Source: Patiria pectinifera (lineage: Eukaryota; Echinodermata; Asteroidea; Valvatida; Asterinidae). From it: a DNA stretch of 64,000 bases. Below are positions 12,326 through 25,400 of the stretch, in pieces. A program made the position numbers and the translations under genes. Where the stretch lies: the NCBI GenBank assembly GCA_029964075.1, contig CM057144.1:12299281-12363280 (forward strand). Reading direction: 5' to 3'. Positions within the stretch are counted from its first letter, which is position 1, and each line of letters starts with the position of its first letter. Below the pieces are notes generated by a model. It had not been told where the DNA came from, did not search any database, and was given only the letters and a program-made list of their open reading frames with translations.

Positions 12326-14870
12326 ATGACCCCATTCGCAATTGCACTGTTGTGCCTGGTTCCCGCCGTCCTGTGCTACACCAATGGCCCACCGGTGTCG
12401 TCCAATGCCGACCTGTGCACCGATATGCTACCTGACGGTCACAATGGCGGGGTTAGTCTGGCCTCCGACCAAGCCAACCCACCATACACGATCACCACAT
12501 CAGCTACGGAGTATGCCGCAGGGGGCGCTGTTCAAGGTATTAAAACACTTGTCGAGGGAGGACCCCCCCCCCCCCCAAATCTGGTTTTAATATATTCCTT
12601 CCTTTTTGTCACTTTTCTTTTAACTTATTTCTTGTCATATTTCCTGATGTTTTTCTTTTCTAATTAGTAACCATCACCGGATCGGCGACCAATCAATTCA
12701 AGGGGTTCTTCATCCAGGCTCGACGCGCCGATCCAGCCCGGAATAACGACGTTGCCATAGGAACGTTCTCCAGGATACCTGGTAACACTCAACTACTCGT
12801 GTGCCACAATGTTGCAAATGTGAGCATTTCATGACATTAATGTGACATTTTATGCACTGAGTCAGGGATATACCGAATGTACTCAGGTCGTCACAAGACT
12901 ATCACGAGACAATTTGAAACCAAATATTGGTGACATTTTTTTCTCTCTCTCTTTTCTTTTGCAATATGTTACGTTGACAAAATAAACTTTGATTTTGGTT
13001 TGTACAGCGCGTCCCAAAATACCCGCAACTTTTGCTCTATCGTCAGTGCGGAAACAGTACCGCCATTATCGTGTATACCATTGTAAAGCTTGGAATCTTA
13101 ACTATACCCCTGGCGAGTATTGGTTTGATACTTCAAAGAGTTTTAAAATTATTTGTGTTCAAATAAAGGCATGTCGAAAACAAACTCAACCGATTTCAAA
13201 GAAAATCGATGATGATACGGTACATCAGATGCAAACTCGAGTCACACTTTGAGCGCGCTTTTTGAATACGTACATACTCCCACCGTGAACTTCAAAATTG
13301 AACTTGAAACAAAGAATAAAAAACCGATGTCCTAATGTTAGGCCCTATAGCTTCTTAGAATGTCCTTTTTCATTTATCGAAATATGTTTAGTGTTTAGTG
13401 TGGATTTTTGAAGTGGCACCTTCATGCTGCTGAGTATATTTCGCTATGGTCACTCAGCGAGGGAATTTATCAAATCTAAACGCATATAATTCATTAGTTC
13501 GTCCTGACTGTAATCTTAGAAAAGGGGAAAACAAGGAAGTCCCGATCAGCAATAACGATCCCAATGTCTTCCCAAATTCTTCCTCAATATTAGTCTGCGT
13601 GGGGACATTCCAACAGCGAAGCGAGGACATCAACTACGGCCACTTGGACCGCACCTGGCTTAGACGAAGGCCCGGTGGAATTTAGGTGAAAATTGCCTTG
13701 ATTTGCATTTTTAAAAACAGACTGGATATTTTGAGTGGATTCCGTAGTTCTTCGGAGCTGACTCATCGGGTTTTCTTGTGGAGGAGCGAGTAGATTTTCA
13801 GCCTGAAAATCTACTCGCTCCTCCACAAGAAAACCCGATTAGTTTAGTCTGTTGTTTTAGTAGTAGTTCCCGCATCATTTGCGCTTGTATATCAGTCAAA
13901 GCTCTACATGTGTGTAGGACCTATCGGCTGTCAGCATCTTCATTATAAATTTAGCTTTCGAATAAATTCAATTTTCCTGTTTTCAGTGATCCTCAAAATA
14001 GAATATCTTTCTGCAACCAGTTTTCGATGATTCAAATACTTACAAAAATTGACTGTTCTGGAGTCAAAGTTGGTTTTGAGAGTGTAACTACTGTAGCTCA
14101 AACCTTCTTATATACTTCGAAACCAAATCGTCTTAACTTTCTCGTTCTATAGTAGGTTGAAAACAAAATGGCGAATTGCATTTGTTGTTTTGTGTTTTTC
14201 AAACAGGAGATTATAATTATGCTCACAATATTATCTGTTTCGTCTTTTCTCAAGGGCCACCATTGTGAAGGGCGAACCCAACAGAAACTACTTTTACTTC
14301 AACGTCAAGTCATCCAAAATGAACTTCACCAACGAAGCACCTCGTAAGTAATCGGGCAACGTTTGGATGAATGACTCAAGGACAAACATGTCCACAATTC
14401 TTCCTTTTATGGTTTCAAGTAAAACAGAAAATAAAAAGACTTTGCCTAATTTATGATGGAATAATTTCCTTCTTTTTCGAGCAGCGGTCAGTGACGGCAC
14501 GACAAGTTCTCCTTCCAACGGTAAGATAATAAAGGACATTTTTAAATATTTTTTTAGTTTAGCTTATTGTTGGTCCACGAAAGAAATTTCAAAATGGACC
14601 TTCATAAATAAAGACATGGATAGGGGAATATGAAAATGGTCACGAAGATTTGGAAAGTTGCTTGAAAGTACTGGGCGGCCCATCTGAAGGTATTATGATG
14701 TTTGCCTACCAAAAAAAAAAACACCAGCTCCAGCCTCAATTCGTCCAATTATTTGAATTTATTATCATTTTCCATTTTATTTTGCCTCAGGTGTTGGCCA
14801 CATTGTTAACGACGCTGTGACTACGATATCTGTACTAATGGCAGTATTCGTCCTTAGCCGTTTCTACTGA
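12326..14870 (+). CDS. Reeler-domain protein 2 (six exons)
   Basis: Predicted exons: 12326-12536, 12668-12819, 13594-13685, 14255-14343, 14485-14520, 14791-14870. Phases and three exon lengths (152, 92 and 80 bp) equal those of Reeler gene 1. The product is about 219 aa: signal peptide (MTPFAIALLCLVPAVLCY), a Reeler domain with VTITGS, GFFIQARRADPA, GTFSR, a TWTAPG block and VEFRATIVKG, a very short Ser/Thr linker (GTTSSPSN) in place of the long stalk, and a hydrophobic tail ending VFVLSRFY. The tail fits GPI or membrane anchoring. The start is chosen for the signal peptide; a TGCAG acceptor lies 10 bases before the ATG, so a 5' untranslated exon may exist upstream. Poly-C in intron 1 interrupts nothing. 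Defence function is inferred from the family. Confidence 0.87.
13765..13839. repeat. near-perfect palindrome, 37-bp arms, 1-base spacer
   Basis: Arms 13765-13801 and 13803-13839 are exact complements (left arm begins ATCGGGTTTTCTTGTGG). It lies in intron 3 of Reeler gene 2. The corresponding place in the tandem copy (about 28115-28165) has only sequence resembling the right arm and no palindrome. The left arm therefore looks like a templated inverted copy of the right arm. Confidence 0.85.
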
Positions 14871-15310
14871 GCATCTACACATCAAATATTATATTTCCAC
14901 TGTGAAAGGAACATATATCATTCTAAAGTATTCATTAGATAATTTAACACTAAGTAGTTATTTGCAGATGTATTCTTTTATAGATGAGTATGTGTACCTA
15001 TGATGTAGAAGTTTATACTGAGACAGATGTGATATAACGTCGCTGGATTTTTTACGGTCCATTCGAACTGCTGTTAATGTTTTAGAAAATTTTAAAGAGA
15101 GAATATCAACTGCCGACAGCAGAGGGACTATTTTTTTCATTGAAAATTAAAAGCCTTTAATTTTAAATTAATCAACCACAGCCTACCATTAAAAAAATGT
15201 TAAACTATTATAGGAACTTCGGTGTTTAAATGATTTTTGTTAACGAAGCAGCAGTTCGATAGAAATGTCTAATTTTGTAGTGATTATGCACACAGCTGCT
15301 TTTATTTGTT

Positions 15311-15990
15311 TCTGGAAAGTTCCATTTCTCTATGAGTGTGGGAACAATATTTCCAGGGTGGGCAAAATGAAACCCCGCCCCCCTTTTTTCCTTATATGGT
15401 TGCCACGCCCCTAAAAGGGTGTGTTCGAGATGGCTCCACATCTGGAATTTTTTTTCACATGAATGTCAATGTTTGTGGAAAGTTCCATTTCTCTATGAGT
15501 GTGGGAACAATATTTCCAGGGTGGGTATAATGAAAACCCCGCCCCCCTCTTTTTCCTTATATGGTTACCACGCCCCTAAAAGAGTGTGTTCGAGATGGCT
15601 CCACATCTGGAATTTTTTTTCTCATGAATATAAACGTCTGTGGGATGTTTTATTCGTTCATGAAATATGGGCACAATGTTTTCCAAAGTGGGCATAATAA
15701 TTAAACCCCCCTTTTCTTTTAATGGCTGCCACGCCCCCAAAAAGGTACTTTTTTGGTGGCTCCGAATCTGGAAAACACTAATAATCTATATAATTATGAC
15801 TTTGTGAAGTTTCATACTTTTGTAATTAGTGGGAAAAACCATTTTCACTGCGGGCACGACAAGTCCCGCCCCCCTTTTTTTAAATGGATGCCACGCCCCT
15901 AAAAGGGTAAATTTGCGATGGCTCCACATCTAAAACATTTTCTCGCATGAATATAAACATCTGTGCCAAGTTTCACGCTTTTATGCAAAA
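15311..15990 (+). repeat. tandem repeat, about 165-bp unit, four to five copies
   Basis: Each unit runs through GGAAAGTTCCATTTCTC, ACAATATTTCCAGGGTGGG, CCCCGCCCCCC, CACGCCCCTAAAAGGGTG and GGCTCCACATCTGGAA. The first two copies (15314 and 15479) are nearly identical; later ones (about 15641, 15806, 15966) diverge step by step. The array starts exactly where similarity with the second duplication unit stops. Frames through it are repeat artefacts. Confidence 0.85.
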
Positions 15991-16179
15991 GTGCACAATT
16001 TTTTCACATATCCGCTGGACTATAACCCACCAAAAATTGAAAAGAAATAGGCAGATGAAGGACAAGAAAATAATTTAATTTTTGTTTGAGAAACCCCAGT
16101 GATGTCGGCGTGCATGTTATTTGGCCCTGAACTTTGTTGATTTTACACTGTTTTCGATGGGGCTTTAATTGGTTCAGTG

Positions 16180-16404
16180 CACCCATAGCAAGCCCAAAAT
16201 TACGCACGGGAATTCCCCTAATTACGGGAACTCGAAACCAAAAATAGCACCATTGAATATCCGCACACGGAAGGGTTGCACAACAAAGGAGGAAGGAAAA
16301 GTCTACGATTGAGAAAATGGACATTTTCTAATTGAAGAGAAGAAGTATCGCTCTACAAAACGTGTGTTGATGTCTCTACAGTAGACGAATCAAGGAAGCC
16401 GATC
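16180..16404 (+). promoter_or_regulatory. conserved upstream region / 5' leader of Death-domain/LRAT gene 1
   Basis: About 225 bases before the start codon are strongly conserved with 33380-33594 upstream of the second gene, including a long identical run across TCTACAGTAGACGAATCAAGG up to GATCATGGCTAGCCGAG. Conservation ends near 16180. I see no clear TATA box. The region probably contains the promoter and the untranslated leader; where transcription starts is not visible. Confidence 0.5.
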
Positions 16405-19400
16405 ATGGCTAGCCGAGGTAAAGTGGAAAACAACCTGTATGTAATGACACGCCCTATTATCATAAACATCGTTAGTTTGCATGGCCTTTGTACTGTAGGT
16501 TGAACTATATGAGCTGCAACATGGCTGCGATAACTGGTTGTATCGGGAGTGCTTAGGGGCCATTCAGAATTTTCAATGTTTTAAAATTTCGATCTTTTTT
16601 TTCAAATTGTGGGTGGGTGGGTCAAGCTAAATAATTGAAAATCGAAATTCACTTTCCATGGAAAAAAAAGAAAAAAAGAAAAAGAAAGATATATCTTTTG
16701 ACTTGCCTGAGCTACGCGCAAGCGTTCCGATATCGCGATGCGTGTTTCATTTCCAACTTCGTCCCCTGTATGTACTGTCAGTGGCGTAGCCAGGAATTTT
16801 TCAGTGGGGGCTGGGGGGCTGGAACATTTCATGGGGGCGTCATGTAGATCAATGATAATTTTTTCAGAAACTCAAAATCTCAGTGGGGGAGGCGACTGTC
16901 GCCCCCCACGCCCCGGTGGCTACGCCACTGCAGGTCATACAGTTAAAGTTTATGTAAACTTGTATGAAAAGTCAAAGAAAAGTAACTCCCATGATTTATT
17001 TGACACCAAGTTTGTGTTAACTTGTCGGTAACGCCCTAAAAAATTATCCAGACAAATATGTTTATTTTGTAACATTTTATGTTCGTCTGTCGGTCTTCTA
17101 TGCTGTTATGTTTACTTTTAGGTACCTTCAATGGTAATATGTGTAATTAACCTGTTCATTTGTGTAATTAAACTAATAACGCACAGATAGTTGCCAAATA
17201 TGGCACTAACAAGTTTGAGGTCGGCAATTTCGTCTTTAAAAATCTGGGTACGTCGGGTTACCGTACTCACAATTGTCCTGGAAACAACACTACCTAAGTA
17301 CAGACAGTCGTACGCAAGAGCTCCCCAGCAAGTATCGCTGACGCCATTATGACTCCAAAATTTCTCACTGTGTCACACAGTGAAATAACTAAACAGCGTC
17401 GTTGTATTGTGAACACATAAAAACATTAAAGTCGCGTTCTTGCACACTTTCTGCAAGTCGTCATAGATATCCTTGAACCACTGCCCCTGCTTTGCATAAC
17501 AAGTGCACATGAGTGAACGATTCGACTTTTATTCAAAGAAATTTCTATGTACAGTCACCAGACTCTATTCAGTAAAGTCCCCGTCAAAACGAAAGTAAAC
17601 AATCCACGTGCATCAGCACGGCTACACCATCGTACAATGTGGAAGGGACACCAACAAGTAACACAACAACTAAAAATAATATTTAAAAAAAAAGATAAAT
17701 ATTCTGATTGAATTTCGTTAAAAGATACTTGTTGGTGAACTATCACATTTTCTAGCAAATTGATAAAAATGTACAATATTACAATATGCAATTTTGAGGG
17801 AAATGGGAAAAATACTGCATAAATAATTTCACTTGATCATATTCATAATACATAAACCGACAATTTTCATTTTCAGACCCACAACGAGAAATATTGTTAA
17901 CACTGGGCTTATTGTGAGGAGTTGTGCTGGGGATCCATGAAGATGTTATTTTCAACATAATTTCTAAACAATTTAATGGGACATTCCGTGACATGAGCCT
18001 TCCAGATGAAAAGTTTGTGTGGGAAAGTATGGTACACTATGAAGCCCGGGAAGGGACAGGGTGGATTTTTTTTTTTGGAGTTTGCTAATTCGTTCGCACG
18101 AATTACTAATTCGTTCGCACGAATTACTAATTCGTGGGAACGAATTAACAAACTCCAGTAATTCGTTCGCACGAATTAACAATTCGTTCGCACGAATTAG
18201 TAATTCGTTCGCACGAATTACTAATTCGTGGGAACGAATTAGTAATTCGTTCGCACGAATTACTAGGCTTAATTCGTTCGCACGAATTACTAATTCGTGC
18301 GCACGAATTACTAATTCGTTCCCACGAATTGCTAATTCGTTCGCACGAATTAGTAATTCGAGGGAACGAAATAGTAATTCGTGCGAACGAATTAACAATT
18401 TGTGCGAACGAATTAGTAATTCGTGCGAACGAAATAGCAAACTCCAAAAAAAAATCCACCCTGTCCCTGTCCCTGTCCCTTCCCGGGATTCATAGTACAC
18501 AAGCATGACTGTGTGATTCAAAAGCAGTTGTTGATGCGATCCCTGAATTTACAGCACTCCGTTTAACGGTGCATACCAATACATAAATTCCCATAGGCAC
18601 CAAAGATAAATACCCCAATTTAAACAAATCAGGGAACATACTCTGAACCCTCACAGGTGATCAAAACATACATCAAATGAAAGCTGAATTAATCCTCTTT
18701 ACCTTTTTGGAAATCTTTTTTTTGGGGGGGGGTTGACCTATGACTTTTAGGTAATTTTTCCCTCCAACGATGATCACCCCATCGCCATTTTGAAGGAAAA
18801 AAACACAAAAAACAAACAGATTCCTTCCACTCCATATCAATATAGATTCCATTCAAATGTTTTGTTCAGAAATCCAAATTCAGGAACATGGACCCTTCAC
18901 TTCTACAAATACAGACCCTCAAGTGCAGGGGCCAAAATTCTTTATTATTACAGATAAACTAGTATACAAATCGTAATTTGGCCGGATTAGGTCGCGCCTA
19001 TTTGGGCTGCCTCTCATATGTACTACGATCGGGAAATCTCCAGCGTAATAAAGACTTGACGAAACTTTATTTGATTTATTTGATTCAATTATTTTATTTT
19101 AAATCTTAAAACATAAAATAAAAGCTAAAAGTTGGACAGGCTGCCACGGATATGTAAAAGTTAAAAAAACCCACAATTGTCATCAAACATTTAGCCAAAC
19201 CCCTGCCAATAAAACAGATTTAAAATTCCATTCATAAAAATTAAAGTACTATTGAAAAGTAAATTGTACAAATCATACGAGACGAGACATGACGAGACAT
19301 GACGAGACGAGACAAGACGGGGAGATGAGACAAGACTCAACAAAAAAATCATAGAGTGAAATATTAGACAAACCAGACAGATACAAAAATATAAAAACGA

Positions 19401-22400
19401 ACTAATAAATAAATACTCTTACAACCCAACAAACAAACAAACAAAACAAACAACCAGACTCAATGACGGGAATGAATGACAAACGGGCTAAAAAGATTAT
19501 TACAAACAAAACAAAACAAAACAAAACAAAACCGAGAAACAAAAGCAATCCCATTCCCCAGAGAGAAAAATGCAAACCATAAAAACAACCTAGTTGACAT
19601 ACATAGGTCTACACTCACATTAAATACACACACTAAAGAAACAACAAGAAAATACCCGGGAACAAAATGAAATAAGACACAATTTTACATGGAAGATAAA
19701 ATAAATATGACTGCAATAATTCCTTCCTCAGTTTTGAAAGAAAAGATTCACAACCTAACTTTTTCTAATTTTAACACGGTGACTTCGGAGAACATCAATG
19801 ACGCAATTGAACAGTTCTCTTGTAATCCACGTGTCTATCAGTTCTAAGTTTCAAGTAGTGAAACGTTAAAGGCTGTGCGACGGAGCTGCCCTGCAATTCA
19901 TTCCTGAAATTATTGTTGCATTCCCTATTAGTTCATTAACTTTATATTAGAATCATTATTATTATCTATGATATCGAATTTGGCGGGAAACAGAGCTTTC
20001 ACACAGTGACTTTACTGGTTTATTTAACTTCGTGGGGATTCCTCCAACGTCAGGCTTTTCCTTGGTTTCAACACCGGTGTCGGAGTCTCACAACACTAAC
20101 TGGGGGAACCAAGTATGCCAAAGAGTCTAGCTGAACCGAGTTCATAAAAACTGGACTATTCAACCACTTGACTCCAAGACTACCAGGACCGCAGCCTGTG
20201 ATGTGATGTCTGCCCAACCCTGATGTTTCCTTTCGCTCGTACCCCCCGCCCTGCAAACAGGGCGGGGGGGGGGGGTACGAGCGAATTTTTTTCTCAGCTA
20301 CCTCACATGACAGGCACAACCTTGTATGTCACATGTCATCCACTTCATCCAAAAAAACGACAAAACCACGGTCATCTTTGTGGCTTCCAAAACTGCAACC
20401 TGTCATTCCCAACAACAGCATATCAGCTGGCAAAACACAAGAAAACTGAAGGTCACCAGTGCAAAAGAGGAAGACCAACAACTTCACGCCGTCACTGAAC
20501 TAGACACACATGTACATGGTGTTCAAGTACATGTACATGCAAGTGCATTTACATGTTCAGTTTTTTATTAATCGAAATTAGGGGTGCGTGGGTGGGTCAA
20601 AATAATTTGGAAACAAGTCGAAATTTTAAAACTGTGAAAATTCTGAATGGCCTCTTATTCCGTCTACATTAAAATGCTTGTGGATCGAGATCTAACCCCC
20701 CCCCCCCCCGGCCCGGTTCTGGGTGGGACGTAAATTATCCTTGTGATGAATTCTCACAGATGTTAGTTGCCATGCAATAAAGATGGTCTGTACAGCAGCA
20801 TATCGTCGCCAGCTCTGGGCATTAAGGGGGGAGGGGGGCACAGTACAAACTAGATATGCTAGGGGGCACAGCATAAGAAAAACACACTTAGGTCTACATA
20901 TAATTTGTACGCTTATGGTTTTTGCCGATGGGGGGCGGGGGGCGGTGGGGGGGGCGGTGGCCCGGCCCCCGGCCTGCGCCCCTCAATTGACGACAGGCCT
21001 GCTGTAGAGACTGAAAACAATTTTGGGCCGATTTAAATATGCCTTGCTATCTCATGACAGTCAGCAGGTTTGCCGTCAGGGTTGTCATCTGATATATCGC
21101 CGCAAAAAGGGGGAGGGGGAAGGAAGGCGTGGCTGTGATGACAGCGAATAGGAGTTCTGTCGAGAAAATTACACGGAAGGTATATGGAAAGCGACAGTTC
21201 TTTGTTTGTGATGATAATTAGATCGAATTAGAATTCCAAAGGTCTGCGAAACCCGGAAATAAAATCACAATAATATGTTCGTGATGCATGCAAGGGTTTA
21301 AGGTGATTTGATCATATATTTTTTGTGAATTTTGAATGTATTTCTGGTCCGGCGGTAATTCCATTCTCGCGGGGTACACTGGTTTCCGCCCCTGTCGGAA
21401 TCAGTCATCTACTCACAATTTACTCACAAGCAGGATTTGTTTGTGAGCCAGATCCACATCCAAGATCAAGCCTGTTTTTCAAAGGGTTACAGCCGACAAG
21501 AATAAAAATGGATGCATAGTTTTTGTAAACATAAAATAATTAGGCCTATACAGGTGGAAAATACTCCGAGAAAAAAAAAATCGGTTCTGTTGAGGAACAC
21601 GGACGGTACATGTTCAAACTGTCGTTCGCAGGTGGGAGGGTTATCTCAGATGAGTCCCTAGCAAAAACAGCCTCGGCACTTGGAGACACCTGGCCGAGTC
21701 TTGCTGAGCATCTTGGCTTCGATCAGGAGGAATGTCTGTCCATCCAAGTGGCATATTTGGGGGATGTTAAGGAACAAGCCCGGCACATGTTGACGGCATG
21801 GACGGAGAGATACACCGGCGTGGACAAGCAAGGATTCCTCATCGGGGCTCTGAGGAGGATTGGACGGTACGACCTGCTGGGAGATCACGGTAAGCGTTTT
21901 GGGAAAAATGTAGAAAGCCTATATTGATGTCACTTTAGTTAGTGTGTAAATAGTCTTTAGCAGCCCTAAAGGATCTAAAGTATTTTATTTAATAGAAATG
22001 TTCATCGACAGGCCCAAAATGTTAGCAATCTAATCATAATAAAGTAGACTTGATAACACCCAACACAAGTAAGGAAGGTAACATTTTCTGCAAGAAAAAG
22101 TAGAAAGTTGTTTTCAGCTCTCCCATATTGAAATCGTTCGTTCTAACCCATTATATTAAAAATTATCCCAATTCATGTGATACAATCACTTGATGTGTCT
22201 TACGAATGCGTTTCAAATTAATGAACCACGCCTGGTTGCCGCTGGAATGATCAACGTTCAACCTGCGTCTATAAATTAACAGGTGCGGAGGTTTTTGATG
22301 ACTCTTTGCTGGTGCCTTTGGCTGATGCGCTTGGAGAAGCCTGGCAGACACTGGCTTTTTATCTACACCTGGACGACAATCAGATTGTAAGCATCGCAGA

Positions 22401-25400
22401 GTTAGTTGACCAAGTTCAAGGGCAGGCTCGACGCATGCTGACGGTGTGGAGAGAAGACTACACAGGCATTGACATGATTGGTCAGTTGACCAAGGCACTG
22501 AAGCGAATGGGGAAGTATGACCTGCTGAAAATAATAGGTAAGAATCTCGTCATTTATTGTCATCCATTTTCACTGTCATATTATTTCGAACTGGTAATGA
22601 CGAGAGCCTTAAATCATCAGAGAATTACGATGTGCTAAACAAATAACAGCTTTTCATTTATTTGCGAAAAGATAATGTCTACACAGGATGTAGAGATACA
22701 AGTAATCTTAAATAATGGGCTGTAAACAATCGAGGTTGCATCAGTAAGATATTGTTTATGGGCTTTCAAGTTCCACTTATATTTCGCTTGAAACTGTTGG
22801 AAGTGGAGACTGGGATTTTAAAATCGGAGGGTCATTATTCTTTGCAAAAATAATTGCTTTTGAGTTTTTTTTTGTCACTTCTGAAAAAACCACCCACTGT
22901 TGTTTAAAGTAAACAACGGACTCTGCCCACTTTATTTTCCTGACAGGGATGGAAATTGTGGACGAGCAGTCTCTCCAGAAACTGGCGGAGGAACTTGAAG
23001 GAGAATGGAAAGAGGTAGCAGAACATCTTGGGTTTGACGACGTCGATTGTGGCAGCATCCGCGTCACTTACCCAGAAGGCGGCAAGGAACAGGCCTGGCA
23101 GATGCTTAAAGCTCTCCGGGAGCGGCACCATGGTCTTGTCAAGATGGACGAATTGAAAGGCGCCCTCAAGAAAATCAATCGGTATGATCTGCTGAAGTTG
23201 CTGGGTAAGCATCTTTATATTTTTAATGGTCATTTTGGAGAATCGGTTTGGATAAGAGAAGCGCCACGCCCTTTCAGTTCGCAAACAAATGGATTAAAAA
23301 TATCCGTCTAGCTAGCTAGGGAACTGAGAATGTGAAGCTTTTGTATTTCAAGATCTTTTGTATACAGTCCCTGGTCAAATAATATTGGACTCGGAATCCG
23401 GGGTCTATTCGGCCTATAAAGCTCGTCATTGTCAGACATGAAATTGAAACGTAAAAGGTTTCCTGGTCAAAATGACCCAGACATTATCTAGGGAAGGAAA
23501 GGTGTCATTTCTGAACACGAAAAGTACTTATTACAACAAGGATTTCGGTCATTCTGACTTAAAGGAACTTTTTAGAGTGTACAGGGGACAAAACCCTCAT
23601 ATCAGAATTAAATGTTGAGCAGTGCACTTGTCCATCAATAGCGCCGAATTGGTCTGGAGATCTCCCAAAATGAATGAAGTCCGTGAAAATGATTCTTGAG
23701 ATTATTTCAAAATGGCTCTCATACTGACTGCGCTCCTCTGGCGTTCGTGATGACGAGCTGGTCCAACGCAAGTGGAAGTAAAGAACCTAATTCTCCTACC
23801 GATACTATCTGTCTTCTGATCAATATAGGTGAGGAGATTCTGGAGACAACCACCATCCGCAAGATTGCTAGGGGCTTAGATAAATCCTGGCCGGAGTTGG
23901 CTCTCTATCTCCTGATGGACGAGGTCCAGTGTGAAGAAATCACGAAGTACAATTCAGAGCCCTGGCAGCAGGCCGAGGAGATGTTGGTTCTCTGGCGAGT
24001 AGACTTCGAAGGTGCTAACCCTGTGGAGCACGTGGGCAGAGCTCTGATGATGATGAACCGCGAAGATCTAGCTCAAGAACTTGGTAAGCCAAGGATGGTC
24101 CAAGTAGACACAGGAAAGCCAATCTCTATTTTTCTTTTATGATAAGTTTTTGTGCAGGTGCAAAAAAATTCACAAAACACTAATTGTTAATGAAAACAAC
24201 ATGAAGAATTGCGGCCCTCTAGCTCTCTGTGTGGACAAAAAAAAATACACCGTAATATTACGATTGAAACGAGTGAAGCATATTCCTCGTTTTTCTTAGC
24301 ATGCTATGATTACTTGCTGAGAATCCACATAATTTAGGAGTAAATAATAGAATGTTTAACCTTTGCACCAAATCGCGATCTCGTTCCAATTGCAGTACCG
24401 TCGCAACAGCTTCAACCGTGTGGGAGATGCGACAATGCAAATCCCTTCAAGATGCGAAGATACTACAGCAAAGACTACGAAGGTTGTACCCGTGTGATTG
24501 GTCTTTGCTGCGCCTCATGCGGCCAGGAGTGGCTCTCAGAGCGCTTCTTGTTCCATCCAGACGTGGACAACACGCGCCCGTGGGTGAAACTCGGCGGGGT
24601 CGTGCTGAAGGAACAACTAGAGGTACCCGTGGAGAAAAACCCGGTCTTTCAGGTGAAGGACTGTCGCACCAAGATTGAACACTTCGACGACATTAGTCAT
24701 TACTTAAAGGTAGGGGATCATATCACGTGGCACCGCCCTTATGTCATATGGCACCATGCAGTCGTGTCTGGCCTTAGTGATGAGGTTGGAAAAGTCAAAG
24801 TTATACATTGGCATAAACCAAACTGCAGCGTTCCGGCGCAGATTGTTGAAGAAGAGCTTGACTTGCGCCAGCAGTGGGGTGACACGTTTCGTATCGATTA
24901 TCCTGATGAGATTACCGAGGCCAACACGACGGAGTTGGTAATTGCCCGGGCTGAATCGAGAAAGGGGGACATTGATTACAATCTGTTCGGAGATAACTGC
25001 GAAGCGTTCGCGTCTTACTGTAAGACCGGGATTGCGGAGAGTTGCCAGCTTGACTGGCTGCGACAAAAATGCAAGGAAATTGTGGACCAAGCGCTCACTG
25101 GTCTCGCGGACGGCGTTAATAGTCTCGTTAATAGGGAGATAACTATTGATGAGCTGTTGGGGAGAGAAAAAGAAGCAAAGGGATCGGTGGCTAAATCTGA
25201 GATCTGGGAGAGGATCGGGCAGGGTACTAACTTGACTGGGGCGGGCCTTGTGTTCTGTTTCGAAGGTAAAGCGTGCTACTGGGACCTCACACAGGTGTAT
25301 GAGAAAAGAAAGTCAGGCGACATTTCTTTGAAAGATTTCATTAAAACTGCTTCACGGCGTGTGAGCGAAGCATTTGTTGTTGCCGGACTTGCTTCATGGT

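Larger units (their letters stand above)
16556..20654. mobile_element. Harbinger-like insertion, 4.1 kb, in intron 1
   Basis: The paralogous intron at 33740 has an uninterrupted GTGCTTATTCC. Here the same sequence is split, with TTA on both sides (16553-16555 and 20655-20657). The ends are inverted repeats: GGGGCCATTCAGAATTTTC at left, and GAGGCCATTCAGAATTTTC read inward from the right, with similarity continuing for about 70 bases. A TTA target and GGG-type termini fit PIF/Harbinger elements. No intact transposase is visible; the interior holds other elements and AT-rich sequence, so it is non-autonomous or decayed and nested. Confidence 0.8.

Noticed and set aside
17973-18521. Protein-coding gene in the 182-, 144- or 104-codon frames
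   Set aside because: They arise from a palindromic 21-base repeat that lacks stop codons in several frames on both strands; the peptides are mirror-like repeats of NSFARIT-type motifs.
24352-24678. Separate 108-codon gene overlapping LRAT exon 6
   Set aside because: It is another frame of the same exon and starts before the acceptor.
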